A stretch of 61,517 nucleotides of DNA from Syntrophales bacterium. GTDB taxonomy: Bacteria > Desulfobacterota > Syntrophia > Syntrophales > UBA5619. The notes beneath the pieces are model-generated. The model made no database searches and was not told the origin of the DNA. It saw only the letters and a list, made by a program, of their open reading frames with translations. Both the position numbers and the translations under genes were made by a program. The DNA lies in contig JAURXV010000037.1 of assembly GCA_030654195.1 (NCBI GenBank), positions 1-61,517 on the forward strand, read 5' to 3'. This document shows positions 1 through 8,888 of the stretch, piece by piece (position 1 is the first letter of the stretch; each line of letters begins with the position of its first letter).

Positions 1-1193
1 GACCACAGATCCGGTCGCTCGCCGACGAACTGGCGGCAAAGGCCGGCGTAACTCACGTGCTTGAATTGGATGACGACGGCAGCGGCAGCCTGACGGAAGC
101 GGCCTCATCCCGGCCGGATCATTTTACAACCGTCGCGCGCACCGGAGAGGACCTTGCCGCACTCCTCTATACCTCGGGGACGACCGGGCGCTCCAAGGGC
201 GCCATGCTATCCCATCGGAACCTGGCATCCAATGCCAAGGTGCTTCATCGCTACTGGGGGTTCCGATCCGGAGACGTGCTTTTACACATGCTGCCGATCT
301 TTCACGTCCACGGGCTGTTTGTCGCCACCCACTGCAGCCTGATGAACGGCAGCCCGATGTTCTTCGAACCAAAATTCGATGTCAAACGGGCTCTCGCGTT
401 GCTGTCCAAGGCGACAGTGTTCATGGGCGTGCCGACCTACTATGTGCGCCTGCTCGCGGATCCCGGTTTTACACGGGAACTGTGCTCCAACATGCGTCTT
501 TTCATCTCCGGTTCGGCGCCGCTGCTGACGGAAACGTTCGAGGAGTTCAAAACCCGTACCGGTTATACGATTCTCGAACGCTACGGCATGACGGAAGGCA
601 ACATGTTTACCTCCAATCCATACGACGGCGAACGGCGCAGGGGAACGGTCGGTTTCCCGCTGCCGGGCGTGTCGATCCGGATTGCCGACGCCGAGAACCG
701 GCCGGCAGAGGTCGGCGAGACCGGCCAAATCCAAGTCAAGGGTGATAACATTTTCCGCGGCTACTGGCGGATGCCGGAAAAGACCAGGGAGGAGTTCACC
801 GCGGACGGTTTTTTCAAGACAGGCGACATGGGCAAGCGGGACAAAGAGGGCTACATTTCGATCATCGGCCGTTCAAAAGATCTCATCATCAGCGGGGGGC
901 TGAACGTTTATCCGAAGGAAATCGAGGAGATGATCGACGCCATGCCGGGCATTTTCGAATCCGCCGTCTTCGGCGTGCCCCATCCGGACTTCGGCGAGGC
1001 CGTTGTTGCGGCGGTCGTACGCCAGAAGAACCCGGACGGCGCGGCTGCAACCGAAACCGGTATCATTCACGCATTGAAGGGCGCCCTTGCCAACTTCAAG
1101 GCGCCGAAGCGCGTCCATTTTATCGACGAACTGCCGCGCAACAGCATGGGCAAGGTCCAGAAGAACGTCCTTCGGAACCGATTCGCCGGATGA
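1..1193 (+). CDS. matB: Malonyl-CoA synthetase-like acyl-CoA ligase (5' partial)
   Basis: ANL-superfamily adenylating enzyme that would activate malonate or a similar acid to its CoA thioester using ATP. The frame is open to the left window edge, so the N-terminal part is missing. Visible motifs are the P-loop-like YTSGTTGRSKGAMLSH, the FHVHGLFVA segment, the adenylate motif LERYGMTE followed by SNPYDGER, the hinge TGDMGKRDKEGY, the GRSKDLIISGG motif, and the catalytic lysine in PRNSMGKVQKNV near the C-terminus. The NPYDGER..GTVGFPLPGV stretch is characteristic of malonyl-CoA synthetases rather than long-chain ligases. The gene is followed 66 bases later by a MetE-like gene in the same direction. 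The exact acid is an inference from motif resemblance. Confidence 0.8.
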   Translation, partial: PQIRSLADELAAKAGVTHVLELDDDGSGSLTEAASSRPDHFTTVARTGEDLAALLYTSGTTGRSKGAMLSHRNLASNAKVLHRYWGFRSGDVLLHMLPIFHVHGLFVATHCSLMNGSPMFFEPKFDVKRALALLSKATVFMGVPTYYVRLLADPGFTRELCSNMRLFISGSAPLLTETFEEFKTRTGYTILERYGMTEGNMFTSNPYDGERRRGTVGFPLPGVSIRIADAENRPAEVGETGQIQVKGDNIFRGYWRMPEKTREEFTADGFFKTGDMGKRDKEGYISIIGRSKDLIISGGLNVYPKEIEEMIDAMPGIFESAVFGVPHPDFGEAVVAAVVRQKNPDGAAATETGIIHALKGALANFKAPKRVHFIDELPRNSMGKVQKNVLRNRFAG

Positions 1194-1259
1194 TCCCGGC
1201 TGCGGTTTTTATCTGTAAAGGATTGGTGGGCAGATTTTAAAAATCCGAGGAAACGGACC

Positions 1260-2306
1260 ATGCCTCATATGCTCATGCCTTTTGCCGGCAATCTAATCAC
1301 CACCGGGATGGGGATCCTGCCGCACAAAGAGCTGGAGAGAGCGCTATCCGTGGCGATGAGCGTCGACATCCCTTTCTGGCCGCAACTGCCGAAGATCGAT
1401 TATTTCGAAGACATGTACGTTCAGGCCTCGGAGAATTTCCCCGGCATCGTTCTGGAACCGGAAAATCGCAAGATCCATTTCAGCACGGAAAAATTTTATG
1501 CCGAACTGGAAAATGCGTTGATGAATCTGGAAAATGAAGATTTTTTCCGGATGTCCCCTCGTTTTTCCGCCACTTATCATCAATTTTTATCCCTGGATTT
1601 ATCCCCTTACGTGTCCATACGCGGCCAGTTGGAAGGCCCGGTGAGCTTCGGTCTGAATGTGCTGGACGAAAACAGGAAGCCGATCCTTTACAATGACGAG
1701 GTGCGCTCGATCCTCTTTGATTTCATGGCCCGAAAGGCCAACTGCCAATTGCGCGAACTGAAAGAAAAAAATCCCCGTGCCTTTCTTTTTATCGACGAAC
1801 CGGGACTCCAGTCCATCTTCAGCGCGATATCCGGCTATACCGCAGATCTGGCACGCGTCGATTTGGGAGGCTTCCTGGCCCAGATCGAACATCCCCGGGG
1901 CATCCACCTCTGCGGCAATCCCGACTGGGATTTTCTGCTCCATCTCGATATCGACATCCTTTCATTCAATGCCTACAACTGCGGAGAGATATTAGTCAAA
2001 TACCGGGAAGGGATCAATGGATTTCTGGATAAAGGCGCGATGTTCGGCTGGGGGCTGGTGCCGGCAAACCATGATGAATTCATCATGGAATCTATGGATG
2101 GCCTCGTCCATCGCATCGAAACGCTCTGGCGGGAATTGGAAATGGCCGGTTTTGATCTGCCGCGGCTCCTTTCCCAAAGCATTCTGATGCCGGCGACCTG
2201 CGCGCTGATGAACCCCGATGGCTTCGATACGGTGGAGGCCGCTTACGATTCTCTAAAAAATATCTCCCGACTTCTGCAGACAAAGTATCTCCAACCATCG
2301 ACGTGA
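1260..2306 (+). CDS. MetE-core / UroD-like TIM-barrel protein
   Basis: 348-residue protein resembling only the C-terminal catalytic barrel of cobalamin-independent methionine synthase, without the N-terminal folate-binding half. Visible metal-ligand candidates are His and Cys in IHLCGNPDW and a late Cys in MPATCALMN, matching the H-x-C...C zinc pattern of MetE. The position that is Glu in MetE appears to be Asn in LSFNAYN, followed by an extra Cys. Barrel-type segments such as AFLFIDEPGL and YVSIRGQLEGPVSFG fit the MetE/UroD superfamily. The ATG is preceded by a GAGG site. Such short proteins can be folate-independent methionine synthases or corrinoid-linked methyltransferases. Which one applies cannot be told here, as no corrinoid protein is adjacent. 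Confidence 0.7.
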   Translation: MPHMLMPFAGNLITTGMGILPHKELERALSVAMSVDIPFWPQLPKIDYFEDMYVQASENFPGIVLEPENRKIHFSTEKFYAELENALMNLENEDFFRMSPRFSATYHQFLSLDLSPYVSIRGQLEGPVSFGLNVLDENRKPILYNDEVRSILFDFMARKANCQLRELKEKNPRAFLFIDEPGLQSIFSAISGYTADLARVDLGGFLAQIEHPRGIHLCGNPDWDFLLHLDIDILSFNAYNCGEILVKYREGINGFLDKGAMFGWGLVPANHDEFIMESMDGLVHRIETLWRELEMAGFDLPRLLSQSILMPATCALMNPDGFDTVEAAYDSLKNISRLLQTKYLQPST

Positions 2307-2351
2307 ACAGAATATGGAAAGAACGCGGTTATCATTCTGATCGCTTTTGTC

Positions 2352-2380
2352 TTGACAACCGGCAGGCGGTTCAAGATAAT
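2352..2380 (+). promoter_or_regulatory. Sigma-70 promoter for the GuaA-like gene
   Basis: A perfect -35 TTGACA (2352-2357) and a -10 GATAAT (2375-2380) are separated by 17 bases, 60 bases upstream of the ATG at 2441. It therefore separates this gene from the upstream MetE-like gene as its own transcription unit. Confidence 0.75.
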
Positions 2381-2440
2381 CACACCCTGTCCGGTAGGGG
2401 ATCAATAATTTAGAATTCCGGGAAAGGAGAAAAGGGCATC

Positions 2441-3403
2441 ATGGCAAAAGAAATCCGTGCAGCGAAACTGGATACGGAGCAGTTCATCTCCGAAAAAGTG
2501 AGGGAAATCAGAAAAATCGTCGGGAAAGGCATCGCCATCAACGCCCTCTCCGGAGGAGTTGATTCATCGGTTGTAACCGCCTTGGGTCACCGGGCTCTGG
2601 GGGACCGACTCAAAACCTGCTTTATCGACAACGGCCTCATGAGGCAGAATGAACCGAAACAGGTGAAATCCCTCTTCCAGTCACTGGGCATTCCGATAGA
2701 GATCATTGACGCCAGGAAGGCCTTCTTCAAGGCCCTGAAAGGATTGACAGACCCTGAGGAAAAACGGGAGGCCATTACCCAGACTTTCTATAAAAAAGTA
2801 TTCGGTGAGCTGGTTGTGCAGAGCGGAGCGAAGTATCTCCTCCAGGGAACCATCCTGACGGATATTGATGAAACCGTGGCGGGGATCAAGCGGCAGCACA
2901 ATGTCTTTGAGCAACTCGGCATCGATCCCCAGAAGGCATTCGGTTATAAGATTATCGAACCCCTGGTCCAGTTGCGCAAGGACGGGGTGCGCAAAGTGGG
3001 GGCCGCTCTGGGCCTGCCGGCATCGCAATTTGACCGGATTCCTTTCCCCGGACCGGCCCTGGCGGCGCGGGTCCTGGGTGAAGTGACACCGGATCGCGTG
3101 AAGATCGTCAGGAAAGCCACGGCCATTGTGGAAAAAGAGCTGTCGGAAATGAAGGTTTTCCAATATCTGGCCATCCTGCACGAGGACCGCGTCACGGGCA
3201 TGCGGGATGGGAAAAGGGATTTCGGCCTCCAGATCGAGATCCGTTGCTGGGACAGTGTCGATGCCCGATCCGCCGCGGCAACAAGATTGCCCTATGAAAC
3301 TCTGGAGAGAATCGCCGGTAAGATCGTCAAAGACGTCCCCGGTGTGGTCAGCGTGACCTATAACATCACTCCGAAACCGCCTTCAACCATCGAAGCGGTA
3401 TAA
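2441..3403 (+). CDS. Stand-alone GMP-synthetase-like ATP pyrophosphatase
   Basis: 320-residue protein matching the ATP-pyrophosphatase plus dimerisation part of GMP synthetase, with no glutamine amidotransferase domain. The PP-loop is NALSGGVDSSV (about residues 33-43), followed by FIDNGLMR, the QGTILTDIDET segment and a terminal KPPSTIEAV. It differs from ordinary GuaA at places that contact XMP: the usual HPFPGPGL is IPFPGPAL, the usual SHHNVGGL is RQHNVFEQL, and the C-terminal WE is AV. No glutaminase subunit gene is nearby, so it would need free ammonia or a distant partner. It may be a paralogue with another nucleotide-like substrate. A good AAGGAG site precedes the ATG. The family is clear, the substrate is not. 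Confidence 0.75.
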   Translation: MAKEIRAAKLDTEQFISEKVREIRKIVGKGIAINALSGGVDSSVVTALGHRALGDRLKTCFIDNGLMRQNEPKQVKSLFQSLGIPIEIIDARKAFFKALKGLTDPEEKREAITQTFYKKVFGELVVQSGAKYLLQGTILTDIDETVAGIKRQHNVFEQLGIDPQKAFGYKIIEPLVQLRKDGVRKVGAALGLPASQFDRIPFPGPALAARVLGEVTPDRVKIVRKATAIVEKELSEMKVFQYLAILHEDRVTGMRDGKRDFGLQIEIRCWDSVDARSAAATRLPYETLERIAGKIVKDVPGVVSVTYNITPKPPSTIEAV

Positions 3404-3513
3404 TCGGGAATCGCTGCATGGTCACAACCTGCCCGCCGAAAGGAGGGAACCTTTCCCAATCGCTGGACGGGGCTTGTTGGAATGAATATTCTATAAGGGC
3501 AGGACAACGGCTG

Positions 3514-5031
3514 TCAGGACGGGAATAGATCGTTGGTGGAAAAATTGGGTTCACTGGTGAGATTGACACCCAGGCGCCTCAATCCTGCTTCGTCGCCGGG
3601 AGTGGGGATGTGGGTGATGTGAACTTCGCAGCCTCTGAGTTCCTTTAGTTTTTCGATGGCCAGTTGAGCGGCCGGATTCGTTGTCGCGCTGATGCTCAGC
3701 GCAATCAGTGTTTCCTCCAGATCGAGACTGATGGACTTTTCGTTGAGGATATCCGTCTTCATATTTCTAACGGAATCGGTGATATAAGCAGGCAACAAAG
3801 TAATCTTGGCGGGTATGTCGGCAAGAGACTTGATGGCATGCAGGATCAGGCTCGATGACGCATGCATCAGTGGGGAGTTGTTGCCGGTGATGATGGCGCC
3901 ATCCTTTAGCTCGATCGCGGCGCCGCAATAAATCCCTTCGTTGCCTTTATTCAGTTCCTGCGCCTCCCTGGCAGCCCGCCATGCCGGTCCGACGACACGG
4001 CGATCCTCCGGATGAATATTGAAGTCATTAAGAAAGAGCTCGACTCTCTGAACCGTTTCCTTGTCGGCAAATCCCATGACATACTCGCAGCGGTATCGAT
4101 AATATCGCCGGATCACTTCCTGCTTGGCCGCTTGTCTGGCGACTTCGTCGTCGATGATGGCAAATCCGGCCCTGTTCACACCCATGTCCGTTGGTGAACT
4201 GTAGAATGAATCCCCGCCCGTAATTTTTTCGAGAATCCGTTTTACAACCGGAAAAACCTCCACATCCCTGTTATAATTCACCGCTTTTTCGTCATAGGCT
4301 TCCAGATGAAAGGGATCGATCAGGTTGAAATCCCGGATATCCGCCGTGGCCGCTTCGTAGGCCACATTCACCGGATGCTTGAGGGGCAGGTTCCAGATGG
4401 GAAAGGTTTCAAACTTGGCGTAACCGGCTTTGACGCCCCGCCGGTATTCGTGATAAAGTTGCGACAGACAGGTGGCAAGCTTGCCGCTTCCGGGGCCTGG
4501 GCCGGTCACAATCACCAAAGGTTTATCGGTTTCAATGTATGCATTGGCGCCGTATCCCTCGTCGCTCACAATCGCTTCGACGTCCGTAGGATACCCCAGG
4601 GTGAAACGATGCGTGAAAACCTTGATGTTTCTCCTTTCCAGCTTGTTCTTGAAGAGTTGCGCTGCAGGCTGATGATCGAAACGGGTGATCACGACGCCCA
4701 GAACATTGACGCCCCAGCTCCTGAGATCATCGATCAACTTGAGGGCATCGGAATCATAAGTGATGCCGAAATCGGCCCGGATTTTCTTTCTCTCAATGTC
4801 CCCTGCATAGATACAGAGCAGGATGTCGGACTTGTCTTTCAGCTCCTGGATCAGTCTCATTTTTACGTTCGGATCGTAACCGGGCAGGACACGGGCCGCA
4901 TGATAATCATAAAGCAGCTTGCCCCCAAATTCGAGGTAGAGCTTGTTATGGAACCGTTCAACCCTTTCGAGGATCTTGGCTGTCTGCTCGTTGATGTATT
5001 TTTCGTTGTCGAATCCTATTTTATCGTGCAT
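3514..5031 (-). CDS. DUF1846 (UPF0371) family protein
   Basis: 505-residue cytosolic protein, the usual full length for this family of unknown function. Visible family hallmarks are the opening GFDNEKYINEQT, a glycine-rich nucleotide-binding-like loop GPGPGSGKLATCLSQ near the middle, the segment SSPTDMGVNRAGFAI, and LMHASSSLILHAIKSL towards the C-terminus. No signal peptide or membrane segment is seen. It is transcribed alone and converges with the GuaA-like gene. An AGGAGGG site lies about 12 bases before the ATG, a slightly long spacing, but no other ATG is available. The loop suggests a kinase- or ligase-like fold; the reaction is unknown. Confidence 0.85.
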   Translation of the reverse strand: MHDKIGFDNEKYINEQTAKILERVERFHNKLYLEFGGKLLYDYHAARVLPGYDPNVKMRLIQELKDKSDILLCIYAGDIERKKIRADFGITYDSDALKLIDDLRSWGVNVLGVVITRFDHQPAAQLFKNKLERRNIKVFTHRFTLGYPTDVEAIVSDEGYGANAYIETDKPLVIVTGPGPGSGKLATCLSQLYHEYRRGVKAGYAKFETFPIWNLPLKHPVNVAYEAATADIRDFNLIDPFHLEAYDEKAVNYNRDVEVFPVVKRILEKITGGDSFYSSPTDMGVNRAGFAIIDDEVARQAAKQEVIRRYYRYRCEYVMGFADKETVQRVELFLNDFNIHPEDRRVVGPAWRAAREAQELNKGNEGIYCGAAIELKDGAIITGNNSPLMHASSSLILHAIKSLADIPAKITLLPAYITDSVRNMKTDILNEKSISLDLEETLIALSISATTNPAAQLAIEKLKELRGCEVHITHIPTPGDEAGLRRLGVNLTSEPNFSTNDLFPS

Positions 5032-5362
5032 GAATGAATGTAACCCTCCTGTGCCGGGCGCCTCGGCTCGTTTAGATGTTCATCCCGCGTTTGTATCATG
5101 CCTTATGAAATCAGGATGCGTCTTTTTGACGTTTGCGTACGGGCTATATAGATCAAGCGGTCTCGTATGTCAAAAAATAAGCTTCGGCCATTCGCAGCCC
5201 TGGTTCTCATTGACATACAAGTCCGTTCTGCTTATACTTCCTTCGTCAAAAAGCAATACTTTTTGAAAAATGGCGTTCGGCGCCGCCGCTGCGCAGATAG
5301 CCCTAAACGATGAGAATTGCATCGCTCCGCCGGAGGCCGCGGCAAAGAGGAGACATCATTCA
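5032..5362. other. Divergent intergenic region
   Basis: 331 bases between the DUF1846 start (leftward) and the small membrane protein (rightward). It holds the Shine-Dalgarno site for DUF1846 at its left end and a rightward promoter at 5210-5238. I see no other gene, RNA element or strong hairpin. Confidence 0.5.
5210..5238 (+). promoter_or_regulatory. Sigma-70 promoter for the membrane protein
   Basis: A perfect -35 TTGACA (5210-5215) and a -10 TATACT (5233-5238) have a 17-base spacer. The nearest rightward gene starts at 5363, giving a leader of about 120 bases. Confidence 0.7.
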
Positions 5363-5770
5363 ATGAACAACGCTTTCGTCAATCTGCTTGTGCGGTGGTT
5401 CGTGCTGGCGCTGGGCGTGGTGCTGAGCACGAAAATCGTGCCCGGCATCAGCTACGACACGGGCACGACCCTCGCGGTCGTGGTGCTGGTACTGAGCTTT
5501 TTCAATGCGGTCCTGAAGCCGCTGCTGCTGCTTTTCACGCTGCCGTTCATTGTCCTGTCGCTCGGCATCGGCATCTGGATCATCAACGCCATCCTGTTCT
5601 ATTTCGTCGGCCGGCTGGTGGACGGGTTTCATGTGGCCGGTTTCGGGTCAGCGTTGTTGGGGGCGTTGATTGTCAGCCTGACCAACCTGCTGATGAACCG
5701 GCTGCTTGCACGACCGCGCCGGCCCGGTCCGCCGCCAGCGGCCAGGCGGGATGATGTGATTGATATCTGA
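5363..5770 (+). CDS. Phage-holin-IV-like / four-TM small membrane protein
   Basis: 135-residue integral membrane protein with four hydrophobic segments (roughly residues 5-25, 33-55, 58-78 and 88-110) and a Pro/Arg-rich tail. The pattern with FNAVLKPLLLLFTLPF and GRLVDGFHV is that of the widespread family annotated as mycobacterial-type four-TM phage holin. In most genomes these proteins are not in prophages, and nothing phage-like is nearby. An upstream in-frame extension exists, but the ATG at 5363 has the AAAGAGGAGA site and starts right at the first conserved residues. The gene ends 15 bases from the convergent pyrD. Its role is unknown. Confidence 0.75.
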   Translation: MNNAFVNLLVRWFVLALGVVLSTKIVPGISYDTGTTLAVVVLVLSFFNAVLKPLLLLFTLPFIVLSLGIGIWIINAILFYFVGRLVDGFHVAGFGSALLGALIVSLTNLLMNRLLARPRRPGPPPAARRDDVIDI

Positions 5771-5785
5771 ATGGTGTGGATTCTT

Positions 5786-6733
5786 TCAGCAGCCTTCGGT
5801 TTGCAGAGACCCGATCAGATCCTTCATGCATCCGATCCGATGCCGGATCATGTAATCTTCGATGCCGTCGATGATTTCCATCGTGGCGGCCGGATGGATG
5901 AAGTTGGCCGTGCCGATCTGGACGGCCGATGCCCCCGTAATCAGGAATTCGAGCGCGTCGGCGGCCGTCGAGATTCCGCCGATTCCGATCACCGGGATCT
6001 TTACGGAACGGACCACCTGCCAGACCATCCGGAGGGCGACCGGTTTTACGGCGGGGCCGGAGAGGCCGCCGGTGACGTTCGCCAGATGGGGACGCCGCCG
6101 TTCGATATCCACCGACATCCCCGTCAGCGTGTTGATCAGGGAAACGGCGTCGGCGCCGGCAGCCTCCACGGCCCGGGCAATTTCGGTGATGTCGGTCACG
6201 TTCGGCGTCAGTTTTACGATCACCGGCAGATCCGTTTCACCCCGGACCATTTTCGTAACGGCGGCGGCGGCATCAGGATAGGCGCCGAAGGCGACGCCAC
6301 CCTTCTTCACATTCGGGCAGGAGATGTTGACCTCGATCGCGTGCACCCCCGCTGCCCGGGTGAGAACCTCCGTAACACGCCGGTATTCGTCGATCGTTTC
6401 ACCAAAGATGTTGGCAATGACCGTGACGTTGAATTGCCTCAGAAAGGGAAGCTTCTCTGCGATGAACGCCCGGACGCCGATATTCTGCAGTCCCACGGCG
6501 TTCAGCATCCCGCAGCGGGTCTCCATGATCCGGGGGGGCGGGTTGCCCGGTCTCGGTTCGAGGGAGAGCCCTTTGACCACGATGGCCCCCAGACGGTTCA
6601 GATCGCAAAACGGGGCGTATTCTTCGCCGTAGCCAAAGGTTCCCGAAGCGGTCATGACCGGATTCTTGAGGCGGAGACCGCAGATATCGACCGCAAGCCT
6701 CCCGGGAACAACCGTTTTTTTATCTGCTTCCAT
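5786..6733 (-). CDS. pyrD: Dihydroorotate dehydrogenase B, catalytic subunit
   Basis: Oxidises dihydroorotate to orotate in pyrimidine synthesis. This is the FMN-containing class 1B form that passes electrons through PyrK to NAD. Visible motifs are [30 protein letters not shown], the active-site cysteine in [12 protein letters not shown] (about residue 139), KLTPNVTDI and the FMN-phosphate segment [17 protein letters not shown] 12 bases further upstream overlaps the AAGGAG site, so I prefer the ATG at 6733. The gene lies 36 bases after pyrK, and the pair forms the usual PyrDK heterotetramer. Length (about 315 residues) is normal. Confidence 0.95.
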   Translation of the reverse strand: MEADKKTVVPGRLAVDICGLRLKNPVMTASGTFGYGEEYAPFCDLNRLGAIVVKGLSLEPRPGNPPPRIMETRCGMLNAVGLQNIGVRAFIAEKLPFLRQFNVTVIANIFGETIDEYRRVTEVLTRAAGVHAIEVNISCPNVKKGGVAFGAYPDAAAAVTKMVRGETDLPVIVKLTPNVTDITEIARAVEAAGADAVSLINTLTGMSVDIERRRPHLANVTGGLSGPAVKPVALRMVWQVVRSVKIPVIGIGGISTAADALEFLITGASAVQIGTANFIHPAATMEIIDGIEDYMIRHRIGCMKDLIGSLQTEGC

Positions 6734-6769
6734 CTCCTGAATCACACTCCTTGCTCTTTTGCGCTACCC

Positions 6770-7603
6770 CTACACGGGAGGATCCCAGAGGATCTCCCCG
6801 ATATCGAATACCGGGCCGTCATGACAGACCCTCCGGTAACCGGTTCGCCCCTCCCCTTCCTTGATTGCAACCGCACATCCCAGGCAGGCGCCGACGCCGC
6901 AGGCCATCCTCTCCTCAAGCGAGACCTGGCAGCGGATTCGGGTGTCTCTGAGCAGAAGAGCCAGTGACCGGATCATCGCCCCCGGACCGCAGGCCAGGAT
7001 GAGCGTGCTCTTTGCGTCGTATTCCCCAAGATCAACCGCCAGGAACTCGGTGACGGTTCCGTGATACCCACAGCTGCCGTCGTCGGTGGCCGTCCGGAGG
7101 TCGCAGAAATCCTGGAAACGGTTCAACCCGGTCAGGAGTTCCGCCGTTCCGGCGCCGAGATAGGCCGTGACCTGCCGTTTCCCGGAATCGGGTTTCAGTA
7201 GAGAACCTTCCTGGAGAAGGAAGGCCAGCGGCGCGGCGCCGACGCCGCCCGCGACCAGGAGAAGCTGTCGGACATCGGAATCGATTGTAAAACCGCGGCC
7301 AAGAGGACCCAGGACTGTAAGCGTTGAGCCTCGGTTCAGCCGGGAAAAGAGGGATGTACCCCGCCCGACGATGCGGCAGAGCAGATTCAGGATCGCGTGA
7401 CCCTTTTCCCGTTGAAAGCCGTAAACGCTGATCGGCCGGGGAAGGAGAGGCTCACCCCGATCCGGATCACGGATCATCACGAACTGCCCCGGGATCGGCG
7501 TTGCAAAAGAGAGCGGAAGCCGGATAGTCAGGAGGAAGTGACCGGGGGCCACACCGCGGTTCTCCATGACCTGCCCGATTGCTATGGATGGTTTTTCAGC
7601 CAT
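6770..7603 (-). CDS. pyrK: Dihydroorotate dehydrogenase B, electron-transfer subunit
   Basis: FAD and [2Fe-2S] subunit that links the PyrD FMN to NAD. The N-terminal ferredoxin-reductase barrel contains LPRPISVYGF (flavin site), followed by the nucleotide-binding segment LLLVAGGVGAAPLAFL and ACGPGAM. The iron-sulfur cysteines are in ERMACGVGACLGCAV and RRVCHDGPVF in the last 50 residues. A GTG at 7612 is possible, but the AAGGAG site is correctly spaced for the ATG at 7603. It follows rimI by 5 bases and precedes pyrD by 36, so the three are probably cotranscribed. Confidence 0.95.
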   Translation of the reverse strand: MAEKPSIAIGQVMENRGVAPGHFLLTIRLPLSFATPIPGQFVMIRDPDRGEPLLPRPISVYGFQREKGHAILNLLCRIVGRGTSLFSRLNRGSTLTVLGPLGRGFTIDSDVRQLLLVAGGVGAAPLAFLLQEGSLLKPDSGKRQVTAYLGAGTAELLTGLNRFQDFCDLRTATDDGSCGYHGTVTEFLAVDLGEYDAKSTLILACGPGAMIRSLALLLRDTRIRCQVSLEERMACGVGACLGCAVAIKEGEGRTGYRRVCHDGPVFDIGEILWDPPV

Positions 7604-7608
7604 GGTGG

Positions 7609-8121
7609 TCACTCCTTATTCGCCGGTTCCGAGGGATGCTCTCCCTCCGGCCGAATCCGATCCAGGTCCGCCCAGAAGATCAGGGCATCCTCCCCCGTAT
7701 CGGAATAATAACGGGGACGAACGCCCTTCACCGAAAAGCCGAACTTTTCGTACAGATTCTGTGCCGGAAGGTTGGTGCGGCGCACCTCAAGCGTGACCCA
7801 TCGCGCCCCTTCCGATTGCGAAGCCCGGAACGCCTCCCGCAGCAAAAAAGAGGCAACCCTTTTCCTCCGCTGATCTTTCCGGACCGCGATGGTATGGAGG
7901 TGCATCTCGTCCGCCACCCGCCAGTAGACGACGTAACCCGCTACCGGTTTGCCCGGCAATCGAACAACCCTGCCCACGAGCATCCGGGCGATGGGGTTGG
8001 TCATCTCGCTGCGGAACAGATTCTCCGACCAGGGAGAGGTGAAAGAATCCCTTTCGATGGCCATAATTTCGCGCATATCCCCTTCCTCACATTCTCCGAT
8101 TCGGATGTTATTATTTTTCAT
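7609..8121 (-). CDS. rimI: RimI-like ribosomal protein S18 alanine N-acetyltransferase
   Basis: 170-residue GNAT acetyltransferase expected to acetylate the N-terminal alanine of ribosomal protein S18, or other protein N-termini. The opening CEEGDMREIMAIERDSFTSPW, the strand MHLHTIAVRKDQRR and the closing LYEKFGFSVKGVRPRYYSDTGEDALIF are typical of RimI. In the acetyl-CoA loop the sequence is RRKRVAS, so the usual first glycine of (Q/R)xxGxG/A appears to be arginine. A serine or threonine can replace the last glycine, but a basic residue at the first is unusual. The gene lies between PTS IIC (4-base gap) and pyrK in one operon. Function is by family. Confidence 0.85.
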   Translation of the reverse strand: MKNNNIRIGECEEGDMREIMAIERDSFTSPWSENLFRSEMTNPIARMLVGRVVRLPGKPVAGYVVYWRVADEMHLHTIAVRKDQRRKRVASFLLREAFRASQSEGARWVTLEVRRTNLPAQNLYEKFGFSVKGVRPRYYSDTGEDALIFWADLDRIRPEGEHPSEPANKE

Positions 8122-8125
8122 GATT

Positions 8126-8821
8126 CTAAAAACTCCGGATGTAATGGAGAATAACCGTCGCCGACAAGAATACCGCGCAGAAAATGGGAAGGGCGCCGCG
8201 CAGATGGAGGGTGTTGAGTGCGACCGCGGTTCCGATCAGAGGAAGGAGCCCATAGACCAGATCCAGCCCTCGGATGATCCGGGGCGCCAGGCATGGATAG
8301 CTCCATGTCATGACGCCGACGCCAATCGGGATTGCAATCAGGATCAGGCCGGCCGACAGGAGCCAGGTCTTCAGGGCCGCGAAAAGGTGTTTGCGTGCAA
8401 TGGCGGGTGGGGCGCCGCTGATGGCATTCTTCAAGGCTTCATTCGCGGGTTTCTCATTTCCGCGGATAATCCAGCGGTCCATTTGTTGCGCAAGATAGGC
8501 GAACGGAACAAAAATGAGCACGGCCAATGCGATCAGTCCCTGGGGCAGGTGACCCAGAATCCGGCCGCTCTCGATGGCGCAGGCGGCAATCACAATGGCG
8601 GCAGCCGTGTCGTTGGGAGGAACATAGGCGCCGATCGGAAGACGGTCGATCCATAACAATTCGATGAATGCGCCGGCAATGAGACCGGTATAGGGATCGC
8701 CCAGGATAGCCCCGGTCACGGGCGCCGCCACAATCGGTCGCGAGATCAGGGTCTGGATGAAGACGCGATCCAGGCAGAGGAGGCCGCCGGCAATGGATAC
8801 GATCAGAACATTCATGATCAT
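8126..8821 (-). CDS. PTS system mannose-family IIC component
   Basis: 231-residue integral membrane protein of the mannose/fructose/sorbose PTS family, the sugar-binding permease subunit. About six hydrophobic segments are visible. The conserved family stretch GAILGDPYTGLIAGAFIELLWIDRLPIGAYVPPND lies near residues 38-72. It belongs to the IIA-IIB-IIC run 8126-9801. The usual fourth subunit IID, which is required with IIC for transport in characterised systems, is not next to it: rimI follows after 4 bases. The transporter may therefore be incomplete, use a distant IID, or serve mainly in phosphorylation signalling. Substrate unknown. Confidence 0.85.
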   Translation of the reverse strand: MIMNVLIVSIAGGLLCLDRVFIQTLISRPIVAAPVTGAILGDPYTGLIAGAFIELLWIDRLPIGAYVPPNDTAAAIVIAACAIESGRILGHLPQGLIALAVLIFVPFAYLAQQMDRWIIRGNEKPANEALKNAISGAPPAIARKHLFAALKTWLLSAGLILIAIPIGVGVMTWSYPCLAPRIIRGLDLVYGLLPLIGTAVALNTLHLRGALPIFCAVFLSATVILHYIRSF

Positions 8822-8888
8822 AGGATCCGCCTGAACGGTTCAAACGCGGGTTAAGGCCGGACACGTGAAAAAAGGGTCCGCGCGTGCA

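Noticed and set aside
5363-5770. Prophage holin
   Set aside because: The holin-like family is widespread outside phages, and no lysin, integrase or structural phage gene is nearby.
5771-6967. 398-codon open frame opposite pyrD and the pyrK end
   Set aside because: It spans two real genes on the other strand and has no family similarity.
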